Of a stretch of DNA of 64,000 bases, positions 42,126 to 53,838 are shown one piece after another. Origin of the DNA: Metarhizium brunneum (lineage: Eukaryota > Ascomycota > Sordariomycetes > Hypocreales > Clavicipitaceae); contig NC_089422.1 of assembly GCF_013426205.1 (NCBI RefSeq), forward strand, positions 8,211,001-8,275,000. The letters run 5' to 3'. Each line of letters starts with the position of its first letter. Positions within the stretch are counted from its first letter, which is position 1. The position numbers and the translations under genes are program-made. The notes under the pieces were generated by a model. It saw only the letters and a list, made by a program, of their open reading frames with translations. It searched no databases and had not been told where the DNA came from.

Positions 42126-42141
42126 TACTCCGTACGGAGTA
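42126..42141. repeat. 16-nt perfect palindrome of two TACGGAGTA motifs
   Basis: TACTCCGTACGGAGTA reads the same on both strands. It joins a reverse and a forward copy of a 9-mer that recurs in other gaps of this window. Confidence 0.85.
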
Positions 42142-43134
42142 ACTGTCTATGTACAGTCCAAAGTCAACAGCCCAAACTGCTGAAAGAAAAAAAAAACTTG
42201 GCCTGGCTCCCTCGTTCTCTCTGCTTTTCTCCATTGTTTTCCTATGGCGTTGGCAGGAATGCAATGCCAAGCGCCAACATACTTGCTCCCCACCACGTGA
42301 CGTGCGCCAATCACCATATAGCACAAAAATGCAAAAGCTATTTCCTGCGCCGTGTCGTCTTTTGGCCGTGTCTGACGTGAGGGCCAGCCGTCCAATCGTC
42401 AACTTCAAAAACAGTGGCCACTCGCCAGAGCCAATTGTCGACGTCTGTGTTACATCAAGAGCCATTTGCTGGCCCTGCCTCCGGTTTGCCAGTGTCTAGC
42501 TACCTGTGCGGCTTAGCTGTCCTCGACTCTCCGTTCTAGAGCGCGTCGTCCTTCCTGTTTGCGCCTCTGGCCTTCCGGAGCAAGTGCTCAAGTAGGAGGG
42601 GCCTAGGAAACTTCGCGCGAGTAGTTCATCTGGTTACATACACACGATAATTTATTTCATTTCACTGCACGCTTTCTAAATCTCCATCAATATCGTGCTC
42701 GCATAAATATTCATACCCCATCACACAACGGTGCTTCTGTCTACTTGGTGATTATTCATGGCGTCGGCATATTTATTAACCCGGCATGTCGTTTTTTGGC
42801 AGGCAACGAGACTTGTCAATCCAGCCCTCCGTAATACCCTTCCCACCAAGTTGAGCACGTTTGTCATACATCCATGCTCCATCCTTTCTCTATCTTGCAC
42901 CACCAGCCAATGACTCAACAAAGCGCGGTCATCAAAACGACCGATTGACGCATGTATCAGTCAAACTTAATCCACCACTCCTACTTTCTTGACCGTCGTG
43001 AACCCAGAGCCTGCTGAGTCCTGCAGATGGCCATAAATCATTAGATCCTAGCTCCCAGTTCCCCCCCAAGCCAGCCCGTCATTATACAGGCCACAGCAGA
43101 AAAGCAAAAAAAGCGCGCAACACAAGAACCCTCT

Positions 43135-46100
43135 CTATTCCATCTTCCTCCTCTTCCGGCTCTTAGTAGACTCTTCTTGGCCATCCACAAAATGTCCCTT
43201 TTCGATTTGATGTTGGCGTAGATTGTCTGGACGATTTTTATACTGGCTGTTGCACCCCGGGAATGGGCATGGATAGATTGTGGGAGGCGTGTTGGCATGC
43301 ATTAGCTTCTTGTGTTTGGCCATACTTCCATGGAACCACTGAGGGTTTCCCTTTGGTCTGTAGCCACAAATCTCACAACACATGTCGGTGTTCGGTTTTT
43401 TTGGCAATGCTGCCTCTCCTGATCTGGAGGGCGTTGAAGGCGTTCGGGCTTGGGAAGGCGCCGGGATGAGTGTGGATGGAGTATTGGACGCGGCCAGCCA
43501 CTCTTGTTCGTTGACAGGTGTATGATCAGCGGCGTGTATAGAACCCAACGACTCGTAATCAATTGGCAAACCAGGCTGGAATGAAACTAAACCGTCGAAG
43601 GCAAAGTCCATTTGCATTTCTAATTCTGATATGCCATGACTTGATATATCGGGCTGTGACTCGACCAAGTCTATGCCCAACACTGGGACATCAGAACCGT
43701 GCATGATAGATGCCATTAACTCAATACCAAGCTTGTGATATTGCAATCTGGGCGTGTAGTGAAGGCCATTCTGAATCTGAAGCGAGTCGATGCGGGTTCT
43801 GATTTGTTTAACAAATACATCAAAGTACAAGTCCGGCGGCAATTGCATCTGTGGAGATGGTCAGCACATACATCAAGCACGCTGACAGCCGGAACCTCGT
43901 ATCATCTTACCTTTCCGGTCTGTAGCAATTCAAGCTCAAGACGGCGAACTGTAGAGACGTGATTGGACTCGATTCGATCCAATAGTTCCTTCATACCTGA
44001 AACAAACCCGCCCGCATTGTGATACTGTTGAGAAAACGCGAGAACCAAACTCTTTGCTGCGTCTACAAACGGAGAGTCTTGTATCGTGGCAAGATTGGTA
44101 TCTTTCAGATGTTTTGTACAGAGGTTGGATGTTTGGATTTCTGGTTTTGTTGTGTTTCGCAGCGCGGCGTATTCTAACTCTACAAGATCGTCAGCTTGTA
44201 CTCACAGGTCCATACCTCATTATCCAGCAGCCATACCGTCTAAGAAGTATTGCGAAATGAACAGTAATGGGTCGTTGTTGGGGTCGATAGGGGTAGCGAG
44301 TCCTTTGCCTTTTCTGGCAGTTGGTGTAGACGGGGGCTCAGGGAGGCATCGTTGTCGAATGTGCACCAAATCTTCATCAGTCACATCGCCAGGCTTCCAA
44401 AGGAATTCAACGACTTGCAGGTATGCAAACTTGTCCTCGTCCGTCATCCAAGAGCAATAGGATACAGCCTGATTGAATAATTTCGTCAACCAGTTTGCAG
44501 CATCTTGTTCGTGTATCACGAGGGAAAGAGAATATACGACATGTAAAAAGCACAACATCTTCGCCGAGGATTGCACCTGCTGTCCTTGAAAAATGTCTGA
44601 CATTGTCTCCAGGCCAGTCAAGGAAACCGAATTCGGTGGTATACTGCAAAAGCGTGAAGCCACATGGTTCTTCCCATCATGGTTCAACGGTTGTAATTTC
44701 TTTACTGAACCAGACACGTGGAGATTCAATGTATCTCGCGCTGAGCGTAGGAGTTCATGAGGGCTAGCCTGTTTCTGAGCATGGCTCTTGAGGTCTGCAA
44801 GAAGATGCTGTAATTGTTGGCTCTCGTTTTGGAGGCTTTCCGGGTGCAAGCCTTCCGCTGGAGAAGGCACAAGAGGGACGGTCGAAGGCGCGCTTGGTTG
44901 GTGGTTGGCATCCACGAGATCAAGCACCATTGGGATATCAGCAGGGAGCTCTGTCAAGCCTATTAGGCCAGTCGGTCCGTCCACAAAATGCGAAAAGGTC
45001 ATGTTCACATCATCAACCTCCGGATGAGTTGGCAAGGGCGGCGAACATGGGAAGACATCGTCCGGGTTTGGCACTTCATCTGCGGGAGAAGTCAGGGCCG
45101 ACTCAAAGCCAATACCATTTCCCCAAGCTCCAGACCATGCTGACATGGGAGAAATGGTGCAGCTGGCCATGGACGACGTGCTGTTCGTGCTGTTCGTGCT
45201 CGTCGTGCTACTGGTTGATCTGACTGATGAGCTCGGCTGCAGGTTCCTACTTCGACGTCGCAGTCGGACTCGAGAGAAGTCAAGGGCTGCTCTTGTATTG
45301 AGTTGCAGTGCTGGCTTAGCAAACGTATTCACTGTGTTGGGCTTTGCAAGGTCGGCTGGGGAAACAGTCTGAATGGGCAGTGACGAATACCAATTTATGT
45401 ACTCTTCGTAGCTCACATGGGACTTGTCCCCGGTCATAGAATTTCGAGAATAAACAGATAGAGGCTGTGTGCAAGCGGTATATGCGGAGGAGGTGGAAGA
45501 CGACCGGCTTAAGTAGTCTTGTTGGGAAGCTTCCCCATCCTCAGGAATCGGAGCAAGCACGACCTCACTCGAGTCAATTTCGTGAATTTCATTCGACTGC
45601 AGCTCGAACCCTCTATGGGCCTCTGTAGGGCGTCCTTCGTGAACAAGTCCATCGTAGCTAGGCGGGTCGTCTTCAATGTCAAGATTGGGAGGCGAAGGAG
45701 TTGGAATGGGAGACTTGGGTCTTCCCAAGGATGAAAACACAGACTTTGCCAGCGATAGCAACTTCTTTCGTTTCGAAGGATGGCCGAGGCAGCGTCGACA
45801 CTTGTTGATCTCATGGAACGTCTCAGCCTGGCCACAGTCATAGCACCAGTACTCGCCAGACTCGAGGTGCTTGCAATCATAGAGGTGCTGAAGCAATAGC
45901 TCATGGTTGGGGAAACGCTTTCGGCAACGAAGCAAAGGGCATTCCCTACGCTCCTCGGCGGTCATCTTGGGACAAACATTTCGCTTGACTGCAGCCCATA
46001 CAATGAATCTATGCAGAGCGCATTCATCCGACGAAGTGTCACGCGTGCTGAAGATTGCTTTCATCAGTATATGCTCTTAGTCCTGCGGAGGGCTGTTCTA

Positions 46101-46313
46101 AGAAGACTGCCCCATGGAGCGGGTTACCAACGTTTCATACACACATGGCGGCTGCTTCTCAGACTCAAAGGACCTGATGGACGATGAGGATATCGAGGCA
46201 GTGGTTGAGCGTCCGAGGCTTAATCGATGGCTCGTAGGGGTACGAGTAAATCTTCGTATGGCCGAGGCCGTCATGCTAATCTCGTCAAATGAAGAACGTT
46301 TTCCGCTCTCCAT
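43135..46313 (-). CDS. C2H2 zinc-finger protein, fungal
   Basis: Three exons are firm: 46064 (or upstream splice) to 44237, 44179-43911 and 43848-43135, joined by introns of 57 and 62 nt with correct phase; 936 residues counted from the ATG at 46064. The N-terminal part has a Cys/His cluster, CPLLRCRKRFPNHELLLQH then YWCYDCGQ and CRRCLGHPSKRKK. A long Ser/Pro/Asp-rich middle follows. The C-terminus carries two zinc fingers, CCEICGYRP...HKKLMH and YPCPFPGCNSQYKNR..HQIEKGH, then a basic tail (KSRKRRKME). A further 5' exon from ATG 46313, with a basic Ser-rich segment ending near VYETL, probably belongs to the gene, but I cannot find a phase-matching consensus donor, so that part is inferred. 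Likely nuclear regulator; no target known. Confidence 0.75.
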
Positions 46314-46436
46314 AGTGGCAACAGATGCTCAGACGAAGAACAACGAAAGGTTGACCGCACCCAACCAAGACTTCAAGGTATTGACGCCAAAAATAAAAGG
46401 GGAAAAGACTCGCTACATGGTCGTAGCCACAGGTGT

Positions 46437-46826
46437 TTAACTCAGGCCATAGTCCTTCAACCAGGGAAGAATGAGGATACAGGAAACCAGGCTGTGGTGG
46501 CTCTGGTCCTTGTCCTGGGAGGCCTTTGGCCAGCTCTCGCCGGCTTGCATATGTAGGACTCCTGCCGCAGAGCCGTAGGACTTGAGCCACAGCCCAATTG
46601 AGGGCGTGAGGGACAAGGCCCAGGGACGAACAGATCCCCCATCCAGAGCCGGGCTTGTCAACCTTGATGACGGATACGCGGGCAACCCCCCCTTCAGCCA
46701 ATCGAACGATTCCCGCTGAGTGGCTGTGAGATCCGGGGCGGCCATGCATTTATTGGCCAGACCCTGGCAGGGCGTCAGCAGCAAGGCAGACAGCGTGGCC
46801 GACCAGCCGACCAGGGTCGTTGTCAT
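46437..46826 (-). pseudogene. Possible small secreted protein gene, frame broken at a C-run
   Basis: An ATG frame of 129 residues starts with a signal-peptide-like segment (MTTTLVGWSATLSALLLTP). After the G-run on the coding strand (C-run 46686-46692), the reading frame shifted by one looks more coding: third positions become C-rich and the peptide reads VARVSVIKVDKPGSGWGI, then CSSLGLVPHALNWAVAQV. The unshifted frame becomes Ser/Pro-rich and nondescript. So either this is not a gene or one base was gained or lost in the run (mutation or assembly error). No family recognised. Confidence 0.3.
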
Positions 46827-48517
46827 GATGCAAGAGAGGTGTGATTGAAGAATGATCGAGATAGCCCAGATTGTCCTACCCCGTCCTCCCGAGGAATTGT
46901 TGGGCCGAGTCCCCCAGGTTGACGATACGACCGGTATTGAAGTACGGAGAGATGGCGATGAGGGTTTTCGCGTCACGCCACGCCTCTTTGTCTCTGGGGA
47001 TTCAAACTGCGCGCCCGGTAGGAATCAGGTCGCTGACCTCAGTCACCCCGCATTCCCCGAGCAAAGGTCAACTCGAAATGCGCGCTCCGTACCTCTGTCC
47101 AGCATAGTCTTGTTCCCAACGTGGAATCGAGGGGGTCAGCGATGCTGGAATCTTGCAGCATGGATGATCGGTAGATGGTAGCCAAGGCAGACAGACACAT
47201 TGCACCGCCGATAGGCGCAGACCAAGGGAAGGGAAGAGAAAGAAGAGGCGCCGCGCCGCTTCTGCGGGTCTGCCGTCCAAACAAGATTGACACCTTCCCA
47301 TCATGAACGACCTGCACGGAGTACATCACATCACATGACATTGATCATTTGGTCAACAACAACTTTAGCCTACAAACAACACACATTCCCACTCCATTCC
47401 TTCAGTACCACTGTCTGTATTGAATGTTCGAATAGTCCCTGGAACCCGACTGGGCAGAACCGTGAGTAACCCTACCCTGCAGCAATACACTGGAAAATTG
47501 CTACTTTGGCCCATCACCGCCGACAGAGATTTCAAGCTGGTGAGGGTTGGCAATTATTATCCATTATCCACATTCTTGAAAAAGGGAATAGAAAATAAGT
47601 CATCAGAATGCTGTGGATTTGGTTTTTCAGCTCAAGTGAAGGGACGGCGGAGATGAAATTTTATGAGGTAATGGACAATCCCACATGCAGATTGATCATC
47701 TGACGCAACACGAACTATAGACATAAAAGTGTCATGGCATTTGAATGGAGCACGAATCTAGTGAGAGAAGTGGCCTTGGGGCAGATACATGGCGCATCTA
47801 CGTCTCCCATTGTCCAAAGCCGGGCTCGTCTGAGGACTTTGGTATGATTTCATAAGTTATTAGGACCCCACGTTTAGCAATGGTAATGTTTGGCACATCA
47901 GATAGCCATAGATGACCTACGGACAAGGCGATTCAAATCTAGATCAAGGCTAGATTCTTACTTCTTATTTGCAAGTCATGTTGAGCGGTTGAGGTGGGAG
48001 ATGGTAGAAAAAGGTTGCATTTTAGATTCTAAACCACCCACCCTTGTCGCTGCTTTCTGGGAAGCACATAGTGCGACCGAGATAAACGAGTATGAGCCGT
48101 CCTCTTGAAAATGGACGCAACCACTCATTCGTCCAACATGACAAAAATTCAAGGCGGCGTATCTGGAGTCGCGCCGGCATCTCTGAGCCGGAGCAGCTTT
48201 CCTATCTAGGCAATATCATCGGGCCTGCCCACCCCCCTGCGGCACTGCGGCACTGCGGGTTCCCACTGCCGGAGCCGCCCAGATCCCCAGATCCAGCGCG
48301 CACGCATTGGACCTGGAGCTGTCTCAGTGGCCAGTTGCGCTATTCGGTATTTCGGTAACGCCGCTGGGATGCCTCGGCTCTCCACCATATTCATAAACCC
48401 GGGCCTCCGCTCCGATCGCCGCCCATCGCCGCCCATCACCGGCCACCTCCAACTGAACCTCGTCCCCATAAGTTCCCGTCATCTTTTGTTCCTGGAGCGG
48501 AGCCCATTGAATCGAAA
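46827..48517. other. Intergenic region
   Basis: A 1.7 kb gap before the oxidoreductase gene. Motif variants TACGGAGAG (about 46942) and CACGGAGTA (about 47316) occur. The stretch 47.6-48.05 kb is AT-richer. The last 200 bases are the promoter/leader of the oxidoreductase. No supported gene. Confidence 0.5.
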
Positions 48518-49719
48518 ATGAAGGGCATTCAAGTTCAAGAATACGTCAAGGTACCGCAGCCCGCTCACATCATGCACCGAGGGGATCCGGCGAACTAACC
48601 TGCGGCCCAAGTCTCCAACAGAGCTCAAGGTGTCTGAGCTTGCGGACCCCGTGCCCAAAGATGACGAGTATTTGATCGAGGTTCGCGCCGCTGCGACCAA
48701 TTTCTTCGACGTTCTCCAGATTGCTGGCAAGTACCAGAACCAGCCACGTATGTATCCCCCGTTGGCCAAGACTGGGCAAGCCTCCCCATTTGCTTACCGA
48801 GACAGCTTTCCCATGGATTGCCGGCGCCGAGTTCGCTGGCGTCGTCATCTCCACGCCCAAGGGGTCCAAGAACCCCAGGTTTCCCAGGGGAGCTCGGGTT
48901 TTTGGCGCGTCGCAGGGAGCATACGCCACCAAGTGTGTTGCCAAGGAGGTGTCTATGCTGCCTGTGCCCGAGGGCTGGTCGTTCACCGAGGCAGCCGGCT
49001 TGTTTATCACCGCTCCCACCAGCTACGGCGCTTTGGTAGTACGAGCCAATGTGAAGCAGGGAGATTATGTTTTGGTTCACGCCGCCGCGGGTGGTGTCGG
49101 CTTGGCTGCTGTTCAAGGTTCGCTGCCCGTCTCTCCAAAGTCGACACATATCAGAACGCACCATTTGTGAGCTAACGCTCTTTTCACAGTCGCAAAAGCG
49201 TTTGGTGCTACAGTCATTGCCACTGCTTCCACGCCCAGAAAATTAGAAGTTGCCAAGTCCTTTGGTGCAGACCACGTCCTCGATTACAAGGACCCCGAGT
49301 GGCCTGCCAAAGTCAAGAAGCTGACGCCCAAGGGTCGCGGAGTTGACATTGTCTACGACCCTGTTGGGCTGGTCGACAAGTCCACCAAGTGCACTGCCTG
49401 GAACGGCCGGATTCTAATTGTTGGTTTCGCCGGCGGCGCCATCGAAAAAGTGGCCATGAACAAGGTTCTTCTCAAGAACATTTCTCTCGTGGGCATCCAC
49501 TGGGGCGCGTACAGCATCAACGAGAGAGAAACCATCCCCGTCGTATGGCAGGGCATCACAAAGCTTGTCAAGGAGGGCAAGCTTCGGGGAACAGAATTCA
49601 CAGACGAGGAGTTTGTCGGATTAGATAGAGTCAAGGATGCGCTGGTCGCGTTGTCGGGGCGTGGGACTTGGGGAAAGGTTGTTGTCAAGGTGCCACAAGA
49701 AGGCGGTAGCCGTTTGTAA
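48518..49719 (+). CDS. MDR-superfamily NAD(P)H:quinone oxidoreductase-like protein
   Basis: Four exons, 48518-48550, 48612-48747, 48806-49117 and 49190-49719, close at 336 residues. It is a medium-chain dehydrogenase/reductase of the quinone-oxidoreductase branch. The N-terminal GroES-like part has EVRAAATNFFDVLQIAGKY and PWIAGAEFAG. The nucleotide-binding site is HAAAGGVGLAAVQ, followed by ATASTPRKLEVAKSFGADH and VDIVYDPVG. The catalytic and structural zinc ligands of alcohol dehydrogenases are absent, so 'alcohol dehydrogenase' would be misleading. The first exon encodes only 11 residues. The first acceptor is AAG rather than CAG/TAG, and the third donor is GTTCGC, both weak, but only these keep the family alignment. 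Substrate unknown; probably cytosolic. Confidence 0.93.
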
Positions 49720-50279
49720 ATGTACCAAGCGACAAGTTGTAGATGATGACAAGTAATGGTCTTGACGCACTCCAGGTTCGAAATATTGCTTCTGTACCTT
49801 TGCATTTTGAAAACCTATCCGTTCTGGCCATTAGTCTGGTGTAACGTGAGACTATCCAAAACTGCTATAAATCAATCATGCTACCTGGCTATCTGTCGTT
49901 ATCTAAAATCATTTCCTCGCTGTTTGAGAGTTCTGCATATGTATATTATTCCCAGTCATCTTCAAGGCCTTTGTTTAGCAGGATCCCGCTCATACACTCT
50001 GTTATTCGTTTGCCGATCAAACATGTGTTACTGACTTGTGTCTTGATCTTTTATGAAATGTCGTCTCTTGACTTCTCCCTTCACTTGTCCGTTATCTCGA
50101 GGTTCATTAACAGCGATATTCTTCTTGATCCCTGATTTAGTCAAGGTGGGTTTTGTCGGTCCAACCATGTCCGTTTCAACAGTGCCGACTTCCTTCCCCT
50201 TAGTCCCAGAGTCATTCACCGCGGGTGTTGATACCGGGTCGTCCTTCAGCTGTGGTAGGGCAATTTCCAACACTGCAAT
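49720..50279. other. Intergenic region between convergent genes
   Basis: About 560 bases containing the 3' ends of the oxidoreductase (plus) and the hypothetical gene (minus). AT-rich around 49.8-50.05 kb. The minus-strand reading beyond the stop at 50280 stays Lys/Ser/Pro-rich and open in another frame, so the 3' end of the neighbouring gene could differ. Confidence 0.45.
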
Positions 50280-51720
50280 TTAGGACTTGTTTGTGAGGAT
50301 TTCATGGGCAGATGGATCGATAAGTTGAGGATTTTCAGCCCCAGAGATTGTTGATTTGTACTCCTTGGTCCGGAAGCCATCTGCTTCGATTGATTCGTCA
50401 ACCATTTTTGAGGCCTCTGGCTCCGTGACTTGGACTTCTGCAGCCTCGGGCTCTTTACCCTGGGGCTCATCGACCTCTCTGCCTGCTTTGGGTATAGTTT
50501 CACAAGGTTGTTCTTCGCCTTGTTTCTGTGGATTGCTAGCCGCTTCTGCGTTGTCATGCTTATTCCGCTCATCTAGATTCCTTACGTCCAAAAATGTGTT
50601 TGCATTTCGGGTAATCGTATAAAAAGGCCCATGTGAAATTTTATCGAATATTTGCTCTTGAAGTTCTGGGTAGTCAAAGGTGTTCCTCCTGATAGCATCC
50701 CAGTTCTTCTGCGGGGGAAGTACCCTCTCCCATGGATCGCGATAGATATTATGCCATGCCATGGCGTCATAATCACCATATCGATGTCTAACTTTCTTAT
50801 CTGCGCACAGAGGAAACGGGCATTGGGCGGCTGGAGGACCGACTTTGAGAAAATGTATCATTTGTTTGAACTGGGTATCGAGCGGTCTCCAGATGCGAAC
50901 AGTCTATCGGACCCTTCCAGAGTGTATATATACATATTTGCACTGGGAATCCAGTTAGTTTTCGAGCAAAAGAGTAATGGTAGGTGGAGGATGCTTACTT
51001 CTGTCCCTGACTTGCCCCTGTCGAAGAGTATGACACCGCCAAAGATTCTGTCCTCTGCCCAATAGCCTGCCATGTCCGCCGCGCCGTTTGGATATTTCTC
51101 GTGGAATGTATAACGCGCATGTGAGAATATTGAAGCAAAGGCTGGTAGAGCCTCGCGCGTGGTCCATTTTCCTGGCATCCATTCATATGTCTTGTCAGGC
51201 TCCACGTATGTGACGACGCTCTGAATATCACCTTTGTGTGACTTTTCTTCAAGATTTAACAGGTATACAGCCATGGCATGGACTGCAGTTGCCACCATTT
51301 AGATGAGTCGCAAGTCAAATTGTCGGCTTCCCAGATCAGCGTTTTGGAATGCTTGCACCAACTGTCTGCCTTGAATTAGCTGCACATTCTCCCTTGAAGC
51401 CGTAAGCATTGTGCCATACGTACTGAAGTTTTAAATTGTAGAACAGAAGGGTCAAACTCGGCACGAAAAGCCCTCGTCCTTTCCGTGGCTCCCTCGCAGA
51501 GGGACTCATGGGGGAGTAGAGGATTGCCACCCAGGTTCCTCCTCGAGTACCCTTCGCGGTAGACGTCTATTGTCGGAAGTCCATCGGCAAGCTGGGCCAT
51601 TGTGAACTCTGCCAGTTGCGTAGATAGAACATTTAAAAGAGCCCGTGTAAATATGGCATGATGATCCGGATCCAACGTGGACACGGAGACTGTTGAGTTT
51701 GTCGTCCTGGGAGTCGCCAT
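50280..51720 (-). pseudogene. Hypothetical fungal protein gene interrupted by an in-frame stop
   Basis: Three exons (51720-51424, 51361-50999 and 50870-50280), all phase 0, would encode 416 residues but for a TAA at 51299-51301. Upstream of the stop it reads LVQAFQNADLGSRQF..LRLI and downstream MVATAVHAMAVYLLNL. From memory of related fungal proteins the stop sits where a Glu is expected, so one base change from GAA/GAG would account for it. After the stop comes an ordinary-looking body with EDRIFGGVILFDRG, CPFPLCADKK, HRYGDYDAMAWHNIYRD and an acidic, Glu/Pro/Lys-rich tail. No catalytic motif or domain is recognised; the family is known to me only as uncharacterised. Translation from the ATG at 51298 would give a shortened protein of 317 residues. 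Could be a real pseudogene or a sequencing error. Confidence 0.6.
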
Positions 51721-53838
51721 GTTGCGGAATGGAATCTTGGTGCCGAATCTTGACGCTCTCTGGGCGGTGTTGTTTTTGCCCTCCTAGAATGCACGGCTAC
51801 ACCTCTCTTTTAGGTCTTTTGAGAAATCAACATTTCAAGGGCGGATCGAGAGGCGATGCTGGCGAATGAAGAAGGAAGTACCGTCGTTGGGTGTTGCCAG
51901 TTGGGTGAGCGCCGCCCCGTTACTACCAGGCATGAGCATGTGTCATCGAATGACGCGCGCTTTGCTTGCATGCAGCTACGGAGGCAGCCGTCTTGGTTCC
52001 ATGTTTGTTTGTTTCAATTGTATTTGACAAGAATGGGATTCACTGGTCTGCCTGGTCAGTGCTCCTTTGTATAGGCCGGCTCTGATCACCAGAAGGTCGG
52101 GCGCACGGCAATACATGGTGCGATGAATCTGATGATGTGTGGCTGTGTTGGTGTGTTGGTAGCGTGTGGTGGACGCAAAACACGGCCAACAGCTGCTTCT
52201 TGCCTGCATCCAGGCCAAGAATAAGATTGTTTGTTAACTGTTCGCTCCATGAGTGTAGAGTTGTATCATTTCGTAGGTACCAGTCGACGTTCTAGATGAA
52301 TTCGTCCATGCTACTTGAAATCTGTTGTAAACCAACATTTGCGACGACTGGCGCGTACAGGTCAAGTCCAATGCTAGTATCAGCATGTATCTACAAGGGT
52401 TCAGAGGGCTAAGAAGAATATAAATGCGCGATGCGTACCCGTAGGCATCGATTCTCACGACACCTTCCGAGGCTACTTCTCTATCCACTTACTCATTGAT
52501 CACTTATACAAAAGAATTATCGTTTCTACAAAGTACGCCCCCAAACTGGGGGAGGGTAAAATGTATGTTATTAGACCCATATCTTTAAGAGTATTTGTTA
52601 TAGTATTAATTAAGTAGTATAGTACATCGTGGTATATTAGTATATACTTACGAACAAGGCAGGAGCATGTCTCAACGTCGCGTACTTCGAACTGCCACGG
52701 TCCAGTGGAGGGAGGTTCAGAGAGAGGAGTCCCTGCCTATTCAGCGGTCTTTTGCCCAGTTTCAGCCTCGACGCTTCCACGCCATCAGAATTTCGCAAAC
52801 ACAAAGATAGAAAATCCCGTCTTCGAGGCCGTTGCTGCTACGGCTCAACTGGGGATAGATATACTACACAGCTCTACGGGATTCTCGGGTCTTATGGACA
52901 CCGGAAAGCAGATCATCAAAGAGACACTACGCAATAACCCTAATCAACGCTGCCGAGATGCCGAAAACATTGAGCAACATACCAAAGACTACCTCGAGCG
53001 CATTACAGAAAACTTTACTGTCCTCCTATTCTACGATATGAGAGCAGCTACGAATGGAAGAACTACCAAAGGCTCATGGGAGGTCCCTCAGGGCAGGTTA
53101 TTCCCCCCTCCACCATGCCGCCGCCATTGAGATCAACCGTATGGTTCCTCCCAGTCTTGAAGCAGGAGGCTTCATGTCAGGTACGAGGCTTTGTATGCGA
53201 GTTTTATGGTAATTCATGAAAACTAATAGAATCTGTAGTAGATAGCATGTATACGCAGTGTACCAATTTCCCCCCTCCGCTATCCTCAGCTTCAGATACT
53301 TCAAGAGAAATTGACCGGCCCGCAAACCTGGATATGGAGGATTCTCGCAACGCCCCCGGCTGGCTTCCAGCCCCTTCATGGCAGTCTAACTGGCAGAGAA
53401 ACGGATGGGACTATGGTCTTGCAGACCCTTTTTGGTCTCTTTGCCCGTTCTCTCCTACTACTGGATCTAGTCGCGACAACATTGGCAACTCCTCGTCCTT
53501 GAGCAATAGAGAGTTCCAATGAAAAGAAATCAGTGTCCGGCCTCCTCCACCGCCGTACATCTCTTGCAGATCGCCCATGGAATGCAAGGCTTCCCTGCTC
53601 TTGAGGGTGAATCTCGTTCTCGAAGCTCCGAGCATCGGCAACCCACAAAGAAGCGGGATAGTGTTAGGGTAGTCATAATGGAGCTAGTACTGTCAGCTGG
53701 AATGCTGTACCTTCTATCATGATATGCGTCAATACTTTATGTAGCCTCATTCTACTACGGAGCACCTGGAAATAACGTAAAATAAGCAACAATATTTAAA
53801 CCCAACGACACACCTCCAATAAAATTCCATATCGCTTA
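51721..53838. other. Degenerate, partly AT-rich region
   Basis: A 2.1 kb stretch between the interrupted hypothetical gene and the chromate transporter. About 52490-52660 is strongly AT-rich (TA-rich with several TTAATTAA-like runs), unlike the neighbouring DNA. Next to it are open frames that look like decayed coding sequence (listed separately). This is the least gene-like part of the right half and could be a relic of repeat-induced mutation or an inserted element; no terminal repeats were found by eye. Confidence 0.45.
52705..53130 (+). pseudogene. Possible remnant of an alpha/beta-hydrolase (SesB-like) gene
   Basis: A frame open through this stretch contains FEAVAATAQLGIDILHSSTG, then MDTGKQIIKETLRNNPNQRC, and ERITENFTVLLFYDMRAATN. 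The order resembles the C-terminal half of fungal SesB-type lipase/NLR-associated hydrolases, in which a DPN/NPNQR segment is followed by a 'FYE(T/R)' strand. The Ser-His-Asp catalytic motifs are not present, and no start codon with an intact N-terminus is seen. Further decayed-looking frames follow to about 53520 (for example LQILQEKLTGPQTWIWRIL at 53291-53347). Resemblance is from memory and weak. Confidence 0.25.

Larger units (their letters stand above)
40760..43134. other. Intergenic region, no gene supported
   Basis: A 2.4 kb gap upstream of the FAR1-like gene and downstream of the zinc-finger gene. It contains a tandem decamer (about 41661-41696), an A-run at 41270-41282 and a perfect 16-nt palindrome at 42126-42141 made of two overlapping TACGGAGTA motifs. 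The FAR1-like gene promoter should lie at 40760-41500. No open frame shows coding character. Confidence 0.5.

Noticed and set aside
48518..49719. Calling the MDR protein a zinc alcohol dehydrogenase
   Set aside because: The catalytic Cys-His-Cys and structural four-Cys zinc ligands are missing, so the quinone-oxidoreductase-like branch fits better.
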